Below, piece by piece: positions 45,629-55,565 of a stretch of DNA of 64,000 nt. Numbering within the stretch: position 1 is the stretch's first letter; the number at the start of each line of letters is the position of its first letter. Source of the DNA: Cliona cf. orientalis. Taxonomy: Eukaryota > Porifera > Demospongiae > Clionaida > Clionaidae. A model generated the notes under the pieces. That model had not been told where the DNA came from. It was given only the letters and a program-made list of their open reading frames with translations, and did no database searches. The position numbers and the translations under genes are program-made. Where the stretch lies: contig OZ005697.1 of the NCBI GenBank assembly GCA_963930775.1, positions 496,001 through 560,000 on the forward strand, in the 5' to 3' direction.

Positions 45629-46956
45629 CCTTATTGTGTATCACAGTCTAGATCTATAGGGTGTGTATAATAATAATATGACTAGGCATGTCAGAACCCC
45701 AAAAAATTGCCTATAAAAAACCTGCACACATATAAATATTACGAAGTTTCAGGGATCATAACTACTCACTACAATATGCTACGAACACCAAACTTGCACC
45801 ACAGGCTATAGCACTACACTACAGTATCCAAAGTGTTGGGTTGTAACCACTTCCGGCATTGCAGGGCTTCAGGGAAACTCCATAAATACCACATACTCAA
45901 CTACTGTGGCACACAAATATTGCTAATGGATAACTTCAACTTGCTCCATGTTGCTCACTTCTCAGAGCATTTTATGCTTCTAGGGGTAACTCAAGGTGCT
46001 GATTTTCAAATTTTTTAGTAGTTTTAACCATTTTTGAAGTATTCGGTTGAAAAGAGCTCAATAAGCATTTTACTTTGCGTAAAATAACGTGTACATATGA
46101 GAAAATGTGTTGAAAATATGAAAAATGAAATTTTGGCTCAAACTACCCCTAGCTAGACTATTTCTGTCAAAAAATATGATACATAGAAAGTGCACGCACT
46201 TTAAACTCTTTATTGCTTCTAAAGAACTCGGGGCTCATCTTACACTTTAAGAATAGATTCCACTTCAGAAAACAATATTAATATAGTATATACATGTGTG
46301 AACATGCATGTGTGTGTAACACTATGAAAACTTATGTATGTGTTTGAGCGGACATCTAAACTAGTAATTTCAAAAAATCATGCATGAAGTCAGCTTCTGG
46401 AATTCTGAGGCAGTGAAGTATTAGCTACTGTAGCAGCCAAACATGTATGCACACCAAATATTTTTTATTCATTAAGGCATGTTAAATTCATCAGTAGAAT
46501 AAGTAGAGAGGTATATACTTACATGCTATATTTCAAGTTTGGAGTCAATCAGTAGTGTAGTTTTTGAGTTATAGGCCTCTAAAGCAATCACCATGTTACG
46601 TGCCATTCCCCTATCCCCTATGTATTGGAATAGTACACACAAGCCTGGCAGAAAAATTGTGATGTTTAGAAATATTAAAACAGCCATATCTCCGCAACCA
46701 CTCAATGAAATTTTACGGAACAAAGACTAAATTGTATCTTGAAGCCTCCTTTATTATTATGTGTGATAAAGAAAATGTAAGGAATAATCTAAAATTTTGA
46801 TGTAATATGCCTATTGTACAATGTTTAATCTCATAATTATTCATTGTTGTAAATAAACTTGTGGTAAATGGTGGCATTTCCTGGGGGTGGATATAGGGGA
46901 TTTACCACCGAACATCAGAGTCGTGGAAGAATTGGGACAAATAAAAGGAGAAAATT
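45629..46956 (+). other. Intergenic DNA between DOLPP1 and the death-domain array
   Basis: AT-rich DNA without a supported gene. The first 60 bases (DOLPP1 3'UTR) and the last 150 bases (leader of gene A, with GTGGTAAATGGTGGCATTTCC) have counterparts upstream of gene B near 55340-55480, and the leader also upstream of gene C near 60535. The middle contains a stretch near 46520-46740 of the kind often repeated in such genomes, but no ends were found. Confidence 0.55.
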
Positions 46957-49900
46957 ATGTCTGATCGCCTGAAAGACTTGGAACTAGAGCTCCGTGACGT
47001 TATCGTAGCGCTCAAGGACGTAGCCGGCACGCAATGGTACGATCTGGGGCTCCAGTTGCGACTGTCGCCTTCCATCCTGGACACGATAGCCACCGACCAT
47101 CAAACTGCTGACGATTGTAAGCGAGTGATGTTGAGAAAATGGCTCCAGAGCGACCCAGAGGCCAGCTGGGAGAGATTGGCAGCCGCGCTAACTCTCACTG
47201 GACATAAGACGGCCGCTGCTGTTATCAGAAGCCAGTTTTCACTTGTTACCTCGGCGAAAGACGAACTTAATACTACGGAGGATGAAAAAATACGTAAGTA
47301 GCTAGCTTGATTCCATTGAACTTGGATGAAAATTGAAATTTTTGCTTTACAGGCCTAATGTTGACGAGAAAGAATTTGAATAAGATTAAGGGACAGTTCT
47401 CCTCCCTCCTACTGAAGGTGAAATCTGCTTTGAAATCCCGCCAAGTCAGCGTCGATGATGTACACGATTTCTTTGTCCATTATTTCTCGCGAGGTGATTG
47501 GATCCATGACCCTCCAAACCTTGATGCGCTTTTCCGTGCTTTATCAATCGCCAAGCTGTGGAATTACGATCACTACGACCCCCTGGAAGAAATCACGAAA
47601 CAGTTCCTCATTAACGATGCTGATGTGAAGAAGTCCGTTTCCGATTATAAAAGTCAGCTCAGTGGCTTCTATACTACCACAAGGATAGCTGACTTCATCA
47701 AGCTGACTGATTTTGAAGAGAGCGAGCAAGACCCTGAGAAGCCATTGCCTACTGACAGCTTCACTTTGAAGGATTATCGGAAGCTGAAGCTAAAACTGAA
47801 GATCGATCGAAAAGTGTCTGCGGTGACACTTTCCTACGTGGATGAACTCTGGAGGTCCCTTGCGGAGGAATTTGATCTTCCCTCCCTGACAGCTGTCATC
47901 CACAGCATCATAGAGGGAAGCCTGGTGGTCACGTGGCTAGTGCTACCCCATGTTGCTGAGAAAATCAGCACCTCAGGCTCTACTGCCAAGGCTGTCAAAT
48001 TTTTTCGCCGCCATGGAATAGTCTCAGTGGAGATTGATAATGATACTGTCTATGATGAGGAACAAATGGTAAGAAATGAAAATAGTATTTTTTGTATATT
48101 ATTATAGTGCTTGGATTTATAATAAGGCCTGTCACGCTTTCGATGGTCCCCCCCTAAAACTAGTCCCCCCGGACTGTCCGCCGCGCGCAGTTGCGCCGTG
48201 AGCGGTCCCCCCGGACCAAAAATGATTGCGATATTTGGTCCCCCTGCGCGACGCTTGGACCCCCCTAGCCAAGACAATTTACTGGGCGTGCGCGCGCGTA
48301 TACAATTATTGGTCAAAGCTGAACCAGCCGGTCAAGGTTAATTGTACACAGAGAAAAGTAGCCAATGAAATGAACCTGGGGTGGCTGAAGTGTGATAAAA
48401 GAAGCGTGATGAGCTCCATTTTCTCGAAAAGTCACCATGTCACTTCAATCAGACTACGATTCAACCGCCGAACTTTCTACTTCCACACCGAGACAGCCAT
48501 CATCGCAGGACGCCAGGAGACAGCCATCATCGCAGGAGCAGCAGTCATCGCAGGACGCCAGAAGAAAGCCATCGTCGCAGAAGAAGCAACCATCATCGCA
48601 GAACGCCAGGAGACAGCCATCATCGCAGGACGCCAGGAGACAGCCATCGTCGCAGAAGAAGCAATCATCATCGCAGAACGCCAGGAGACCGCCATCGTCG
48701 CAGAAGAAGCAGCCATCGTCGAAGGACGCCAGGAAACAGTCACCATCGCAGGTTCAGATAGACGACAGGGAAACTGACAGTGATCTCAAGCTTGTTGAGC
48801 ATGCTTTTCTTTACCTTACTGACAACACCTATCCACCTGGGTGTACCAAAAACGAGAAAAGAAGCATCAGACGAAAGGCTGAAAAATTGGTGATCGTCAG
48901 TGGAGAGTTATTTTATAAGAAGAAGGATGGAAATGAGGTAAGAATTGCTAATGGTATATAAATATTATTAATTAGTTTTAGGGGGGACTATCGAAAGCGT
49001 GACAGTGCACATGCATCATGTCTACAGGTCCGATTTATTCTGGATAAAGATGAGAGAGTTCGAATACTCAAAGAGTGCCACAAGGGCCCTACCTCTGGCC
49101 ATTTGGGCACAAAGAGGACGCTATCTCGAGTAACAGAGAGATTCATGTGGCCAGGAGTGGGCAAGGATGTCAACAACCTTGTAAGTTATTCAATTTTATA
49201 GTAAAGTTGATCTTGTCACAACAATCTCCCTGTGCAGGTGGCAAATTGTGAGGTGTGCCAACGGAATAACAGGAAGATGACAGTAGCTGCACCTGAGCTC
49301 CACCCAGTCCCCGTGGTATCTCCATGGCACCACATCGGAATCGATTTTATTGGACCACTTCCAGTGTCATCTCAAGGCAAACGCTACGTTCTTACTGTCA
49401 GCGACTACTTCACGAAATTTGTGCAAGCATTTGCAACAGAAACTAAGCATGCTTGTGGAGTTGCTGATGCTCTTTTCAAGGTATGATTATTAGCTCTAGC
49501 AAGCTTGATTTATACGCTTATGTCCGGTACTTTATTTACAGTTGTTTATGCGATTTGGATTGCCTCGAGTTATTACATCTGACCAAGGAAGTGAGTTCAA
49601 TAACTCCTTGGACACTGAGTTGATGGAGATGCTAGGAATTGAACACAGACTAACAACCCCATACCATCCTCAGGTTTGTATGATTTATGCATACACAGAA
49701 ATTAGCATTAATTATATGTTACCTCTTATACATGACATTGTGTAGGCTAACGGACTTGTCGAAAGATTCAATCAAACTCTTCAAGGGATGATCGTCAAAT
49801 TCATTGACAAGAGGAAAGAGCAGTGGGAGGACTACTTGGATACTTGTATTTTCGCATACAACACATCAAAGCACGAGTCGTCAAAATACACACCCTTTGA

Positions 49901-52900
49901 GGTTATGTTCGGAAGACGAGCTGTGCTGCCAGTTGACATTTCCAAGCCCCTTGATGAGCAGCCTGAGATGAAGGAGTTTGATGACGATCAGATTGACTTG
50001 GTGATGGAGGAAAGGAGGGAAAGATTGGGGATGGTGAAAGAGAACATTTTGAATGCCCAGAAGAAGCAAAAGGAGCTTTATGATAGAAAGCATTCAAAAC
50101 CAGAAGTATTTTCGATTGGAGCTCTTGTTTGGAAAAAGGACTTCACTCGAAAAAAACGTGCTGGAGGAAAATTGGAGAGTAAGTGGCTAGGCCCTTACAT
50201 GATTACCCATTCAATGGGTAGAGGCCTTTACAGATTGGAGGATGCAAGGGATTGTACTAGGGTAGTGAGTCGAGTAAATGGTGTTCACTTGAAGCCATGT
50301 CGAATTCCTGTAAGTGAGGTAAGTGTCGTACAAGAATTTTAATAACTAAACTAACTATGATTAAAAATAATGTTGTTCTAGCTGACACAGGAACCTTCAC
50401 ATGTTGATGATCACATTGCTTCGCCACCCCATGAATTGGATATGAAGAATTCCATCCCTTCTCAAGATGAGGGCAGTGGTACAGTAAAATCAGAGGAGGA
50501 AATACCAAAGGTAGGCATATCCACTTATTAATAGGGGAGATATACATTAATTATATGCCTGTGTGCACTCCCCCCCCCCCCCCCCCCCCCCCCCCCCCGT
50601 GACAAATACTATATTTTCTATTCCCAGGCAAGTCTGACCCAGGAACCACTTGACAATGGAAACATTGCTTCACCATCTCACCATGATGACTTTGATGACT
50701 TGGATGTTCATGAGACGAGAGAGAATGCTATTTCTCCTCAAGTTGCATATGGCGACTGTGATAATAATATTATAGCAACACCAGAGGAGAAAATACTAAA
50801 GGTATAATAAGCATACTCGTAGTATGTACATTTACATGTACTAACCGTGCATCATCCTCCCATGACGAAATTTAATATATCTTTTCCATTCCCAGACAAC
50901 TAACCAACAGTTGAGCAGCCACTCCACTGTAGCACTCCCAAACCTAACAGACGGAAGCGCAAGTGTACATCACCAACATGTAGTCCTTGCAAACCAGTTT
51001 GCAAGAAAGTGAAAAAAAAGGTAAATAGTATAACAGGATGTACTTCTAAAAATTCACACTACCCCCCTGCCTCAGACAACCAAGCGGAATGAGCCTGCTA
51101 GGAAGCTAATATTGAAGCAACGACAAGGACAGTCCACTTCCGAAAAACCAGCTGTGACGGCATACATCAATTTGTCGACTGAAGATTCTGAAGAGACTTC
51201 AACTACTTCACTGCATGTGTGGAAAAAAGCAGATGAGTACGAGCTTTCTCAGAAGGACAGAGAGATCCTCCTCCATCCAGCAGCGTGGCTCAATGATAGT
51301 ATCATATCTGCTGCTCAATCACTACTAAAGAAGGAGAATCCCATGGTTGGTGGATTTCAACCTCCATATCTCGGTCAGACATGTGGGTTTGATATTCAGA
51401 CGGGAGAATTTGTGCAAATTTTGCACGATGGCCACGGACATTGGCTAACTGTCAGCACAGTGGGAGCAGAGGATGGAGCAGAGGTGTACGTGTATGACAG
51501 TATGTATCCAACTGTTGGTACATACACCAAGAAAGAAGTCGCCTCAATTCTGTGCTCGAAGAAGAAATCAATTAAATTGAAAATCATGGATGTTCAAATG
51601 CAGGCTGGTGGTTGTGACTGTGGCCTATTTGCTATTGCTTTTGCAACCGCCCTAGCAAATGGGATCCCACCTGGCAAATTTATCTTCGACCAATCCAAGA
51701 TGCGCAAACATCTGTACATGTGCCTGGAAAAGGGCGAAATGGTTATGTTTCCCACAGTGAAAGAGCGAAGAGTTCCCACGAAAGTCAAGAACCGGGACGA
51801 AATAGATATTTATTGTGAATGCAGGATGCCGGAACTAAGGAATGTAGAAATGGTAGAATGCTGCAAGTGTAAGGAGTGGTATCATGTACATTGTGTCTCT
51901 GTGCCACGTTCTGCACTGGCAGATAAAAAGATTAAGTGGTTCTGTAATAGTTGTAGCCAGTAGCATTATTATTTATACTGTCAAGCTAGCTACCATGCAT
52001 ATTCATAATAATATTCAGCTCTTGGTATCGGAAATTTAAAGAAAATGGCAGGGGGACCAACTGTGGCAAGGGGGGACTGTGTAGAGCACTGTGGATGGTC
52101 CTAGGGGGACCACTTATAGCGCTACAGATGGTCCGGGGGGACCAACGGTAGCGCTTTGGATGGTCCGGGGGGACCAACTTAGGGGGGGACGAGTTGAAGT
52201 ATGACAGGCCACACAAACTAAATTCGCTATTTATCGTCACCACTTTTTCCATTTTCCATGCGGGCGAGCGGTCATTATTCATTATCCATTGTCCATTTTC
52301 TTTATCATTTTGAGCCACGCCTCTCACTCAAGGGGCGTGGTTTACCATTAACGGGCAATGCTAAGGTTAAAGGTCATGTGTGCTCGTTGCATTCCGTTGA
52401 GGACAGTGAGTTTTCTACTTGTTAGTGTGTCGTTAGAAGGGAAACAAACGCTTTGGACGTGCTGTGCATATATGTAGAACATTTGAAGGTTTTGTGCAGT
52501 GTTCACGTGATCAATAATGAATAATGAAAATTTTGCTGGATCTTCAAAATAGCATGCGGGCGGTGACGCTTAACAGTGAATTTGGTTTGTGTGGCCTAAT
52601 AATATTATATTATTGATACTATTGTTTCTAGATTGAGTATGAAGATCAGTTGTTTGAAATTTGCTCCCAGGGAACTGGGGATGTTGCTATTATCTATGAA
52701 CTTCAAAGTCATGGAATAGATTTCAGCAATGTTATTGAAGTACATTATAGTTATTATGATTGTGATTAGGTTGTTTGATCACCTCATATAATATTGCAGT
52801 CTGACGGTTATACGCCACTTTGCTCGGCAAGCAACTTTGGCAATTCCAATGTGGTGAAGACTTTATTGGAATGTGGTGCTTTTGTGAACCAGCAAAATGA

Positions 52901-54735
52901 TGTAAGCATATAATATTAATATTATTAATAGACAAGTTTCTATTGATATTATTATAGGACAAGTGGGGTATTACACCGTTGATGGCAGCTTGTTGGAATA
53001 ATCACGTCAGCACAGCAAAGATATTGGTTGAAAACGGTGCTGTCATTGACCTCCTGAATACGGTAATAGCTAATTGTTATTACCATAATTACCGTAGAAT
53101 CCTGCAATTATGCCCCCCTGTACTTTAGCTCAAGTTCCTACATAGGTAGTTTTGTCTCGCGTATAAGCCCCCCCCCTGACTGTTAAAATAAGGGACCATT
53201 ACCGTACACTTGTGTGTTTTATATAACATTATTATAGGAGGGGCAATCTCCACTTTTTGTTGCAAGTGGATATGGACAAACAGCTGCTGTGAAGTTCCTG
53301 TTAGAACATGGTGCTGATGTCAACCTGCTTACAGACGTATGTGGCATGACTGGCCATGGAGTGAACTAGAATATTATAGCTATGTATGCATGTTGCAATG
53401 TTTTGCAGGATGCTGTGAGATGGAGTGCTCTTAGAGTTGCTATCTATCAAGGGTATATCGACGTGGCCCGGGTACTATTGGAGCACGGAGCAGCTGTTGA
53501 CTCTCAAGATAATGTGATTTAGATATTCAAGAGTCACGTTGTATGAATAATGAACCATTCCTGTTTTATAGGAAGGGATCACCCTGCTCACTGTTGCTTG
53601 TGTTAATGGACATATTAGGATCGCTAAGATGTTGATAGAACATGGCGCTATTGTCAATTTCATAGACAAGGTATGAAAGATATTTAATTTTTGTTATTTG
53701 TCTGTAGCTATACTATATTGTACAATGTCATAATAATATTAAAAATATAATAATTATATAGTCAGGTCATTCTTCATTGTATGATGCGAGTGGATATGAC
53801 AGAACAGAAACAGTGAGATTACTGTTGCAAAACGGAGCTGATGTCAACTTGCCCACAGAAGTAATGCTGTAATCTGTATTCAAGACTGAAGTTTTTCACT
53901 TATTAATATGATCATAGGATGGGCTGAACAATACTGCTCTAATAATGGCATGCTCTCGCGGATATGTAATGACTGCTGGGCTACTTCTGCAATATGGTCC
54001 TAACCCAAACCATCAGAATACGGTAAATTTTAACATATTTACTATCTAAAATACTCAGTACCTGTGTGTGTGTTGGAGGGGGGGGGGGGCCAATGCAGCC
54101 AGCCCTATAGTTATTGAATGTCATGGCTGATGTTCAACTTGATTACTGAACATCCAGGATGGACGGACAGCAATATTTTATGCTTCTGAACAGGGCTCTA
54201 TTAGCATAGTACAGTTCTTGATTGACCACGGTGTGGACTTAAAACTGAAAGATAAGGTATAATAATATTATAATAATAATATGATAACTTTTATGAGTCT
54301 GAGTATAATAATTATAACACTATGCTGTTCAACAACAACAATAATTATTGTACGTGTTCCAAGTTCTGTATTCTGCCTCCTTGCGTAGGATGGGTTGACA
54401 GCTTATGACGTAGCCAGCATTAATTCCCATCCAGCTGTGTGTAACTTGATGGAGATACACGGATACCAGGTATAGCATTTTGCATTGGCAGGTCACAAGT
54501 ATATTTTAAAAATCATAGTATAATAATAATAATGATATAGGCTCATGATTCTGCTTCATCTGGTGAGGTCAAAGGTGCTATGGCTGGATTACTGACGAGA
54601 CCCCGCAGACGTGATGAAATCACAAGTTTGGAGACTTTCAGAGCCATCTTGGAGCGTGGATCTAGTCAGTCTCGGGACGATGCCTCTCTAAAGCATCAAA
54701 CAAGTCACATGTCTGAAGAAAGTGAAGAAAACTAA
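46957..54735 (+). CDS. Gene A: death domain + conserved helical module + ankyrin repeats, split by a transposon
   Basis: First of three tandem paralogues. Exon 1 (46957-47293) is a death domain: MSDRLKDLELELRDVIVALK, WYDLGLQLRLSPSILDTI, WLQSDPEASWERLAAAL. Exon 2 (47353-48068) is an all-helical module of about 238 residues containing LWNYDHYDPLEE, FYTTTRIADFIKLTDFEE and SLVVTWLVLPHVAEKI; I do not recognise it. The next exon, 52632-52739, lies beyond a 4.1 kb transposon in the intron and differs from its counterparts in B and C. Ankyrin repeats follow, one per exon, near 52800, 52959, 53239, 53410, 53571, 53762, 53920, 54158 and 54390. A last exon encodes RRDEITSLETFRAIL and a tail ending SEESEEN. 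Death domain plus ankyrin suggests an adaptor or receptor-like signalling protein; no NACHT, kinase or membrane span is seen. Whether transcripts splice across the transposon is unknown. Confidence 0.82.
48130..52206 (+). mobile_element. Ginger-like DNA transposon, 4077 bp, GGCC target duplication
   Basis: The ends read TGTCACGCTTTCGATGGTCC and, in reverse complement, TGTCATACTTCAACTCGTCC, both continuing into CCCCCTAA and a GTCCCCCCGGAC block. GGCC flanks both sides (48126-48129 and 52207-52210). TGT...ACA ends, a 4-bp duplication and a gypsy-like integrase without reverse transcriptase, gag or LTRs fit the Ginger superfamily. GGTCCCCCCGGACC-type palindromes recur several times inside each end and could be transposase-binding sites. 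The element sits in intron 2 of gene A in the same orientation. One internal exon shows a frame break, so this copy may be inactive. Confidence 0.88.
48437..51963 (+). CDS. Transposon protein: H2C2 zinc finger, integrase, Ulp1 protease, PHD finger
   Basis: Multi-exon reading frame inside the transposon. It starts with a repetitive PSSQDARRQ-type Gln/Ser/Arg region, then VEHAFLYLTDNTYPP. An H2C2 integrase zinc finger follows (HKGPTSGHLG, CEVCQRNN). The DDE core has D at FIGPL (IGIDFIGPL), D at TSDQGSEF and E at ANGLVERFNQT. A GPY/F-like segment (KWLGPYMITHS) follows. After a Ser/Pro-rich linker, the exon ending at 51963 gives a Ulp1/C48-type cysteine protease (WLNDSIISAAQ, HGHWLTVST, VYDSMYP, QAGGCDCGLFA, with His, Asp, Gln and Cys in order). 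Last is a PHD finger (CECRMPE, CCKCKEWYHVHCV, WFCNSC). The exon near 50896-51020 needs a different frame from the exons before it, suggesting an indel. Confidence 0.85.
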
Positions 54736-55134
54736 CGCACAATAATCTATAGCTATAATTGTATCTATCTATCTATCTATCTATGTGTAGATTGTATTGT
54801 ACAAAAATTGCAAGTATAATTATTTCAAATTCATTGCACAAACAAGCCCCCTCCCCCAAGCAACGATTGCACACGAAACAAACACCAGTGACTGCACCCT
54901 GCAGCCCGATGTTACGGGGGTGGACACCCTCCCATCTGGAGCTGGAGCTACTAATAGAATGCAAGTCTTATAATATTATATGCTCATCATAGTAATTATC
55001 CAGAAGATACAATGAGCCTTTCATCCCCAGGCCCTCGAGCTCCCTCCCCAGCTGGGAATGGGGACAAGGCTATATTTACGTACCCTACATAATTGTGACA
55101 TAGTTTTTGAAATACTGCTACAAAATCGTGACAG
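54736..55134. other. Intergenic DNA after gene A, with CTAT microsatellite
   Basis: Contains the 3'UTR of gene A and a short CTAT tetranucleotide repeat near 54765-54784. No gene is supported; open frames here are short and of no recognised family. Confidence 0.5.
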
Positions 55135-55225
55135 GGAATGAAATTTCAAGCCTCAGTCCGACCAACTTCTCTGCATATCCCAATCTGGAGACACTGGTGC
55201 TCAACGACAACCATGCAATTAACAG
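55135..55225 (+). pseudogene. Orphan leucine-rich-repeat exon fragment
   Basis: A single frame reads NEISSLSPTNFSAYPNLE then TLVLNDNHAINS, which matches the LRR pattern N.I..L....F...PNL..L.L.DN. It is preceded by an acceptor-like GTGACAG. No neighbouring LRR exon, signal peptide or continuation is seen, and a DOLPP1 fragment follows at once. I infer a stray exon left by duplication or rearrangement rather than part of a working gene. Confidence 0.6.
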
Positions 55226-55280
55226 TAATCAATTGGGGTGCATGACTATAATAATAATTATTATGGAAGATACTTTCACT

Positions 55281-55395
55281 CAAAAAAATTCATGCTTCTT
55301 TTCTTTACACTTCCAGAAAATGCCGAATGAGAACCAAATCTTCCTAACCTTATTGTGTATCACAGCCTAGATTCTATAGGGTGTGTATTATAATA
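55281..55395 (+). pseudogene. Duplicated fragment of DOLPP1 last exon and flanks
   Basis: This segment matches 45564-45680 closely: the intron end with TTCATGCTTCTT, the acceptor, the short last exon with ATGAGAACCAAATCTTCC and its stop, and the start of the 3'UTR with CCTTATTGTGTATCACAG. A two-base insertion changes the exon frame. The rest of DOLPP1 is absent. It lies directly before gene B, just as the real last exon lies before gene A, so it marks the left part of a duplicated block. Confidence 0.85.
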
Positions 55396-55565
55396 ATAAT
55401 AATTATGACATTGTGTACAATGTTTAATAATTATCACTAATTCATTGCTGTAAAATAAAGTTGTGGTTAATGGTGGTAATTTCTGTGGGTCACCGGGATG
55501 GGGAATTTACCCAACAACAGGAAGCATTGCATGGGGTTGTGTGTGAGGACAAAAAATAAAATAAT

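Noticed and set aside
48226..48777. Second long open frame with repeated GRQETAIIAG units
   Set aside because: Out-of-frame shadow of the transposon's SSQ-repeat region; the frame starting at 48437 joins the zinc finger and integrase exons.
48130..52206. LTR retrotransposon or retrovirus-like element
   Set aside because: The integrase is gypsy-like, but there is no gag, aspartic protease, reverse transcriptase, RNase H, LTR or primer-binding site. Short inverted ends and a 4-bp duplication fit a DNA transposon.
53095..53200. MITE-like TACCGTAGAATCCTG sequence in a gene A intron
   Set aside because: Only one end is convincing; no inverted partner or target duplication could be paired.
55107..55370. 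Complete LRR gene upstream of gene B
   Set aside because: Only one repeat unit exists; the frame continues into simple sequence and a displaced DOLPP1 fragment.
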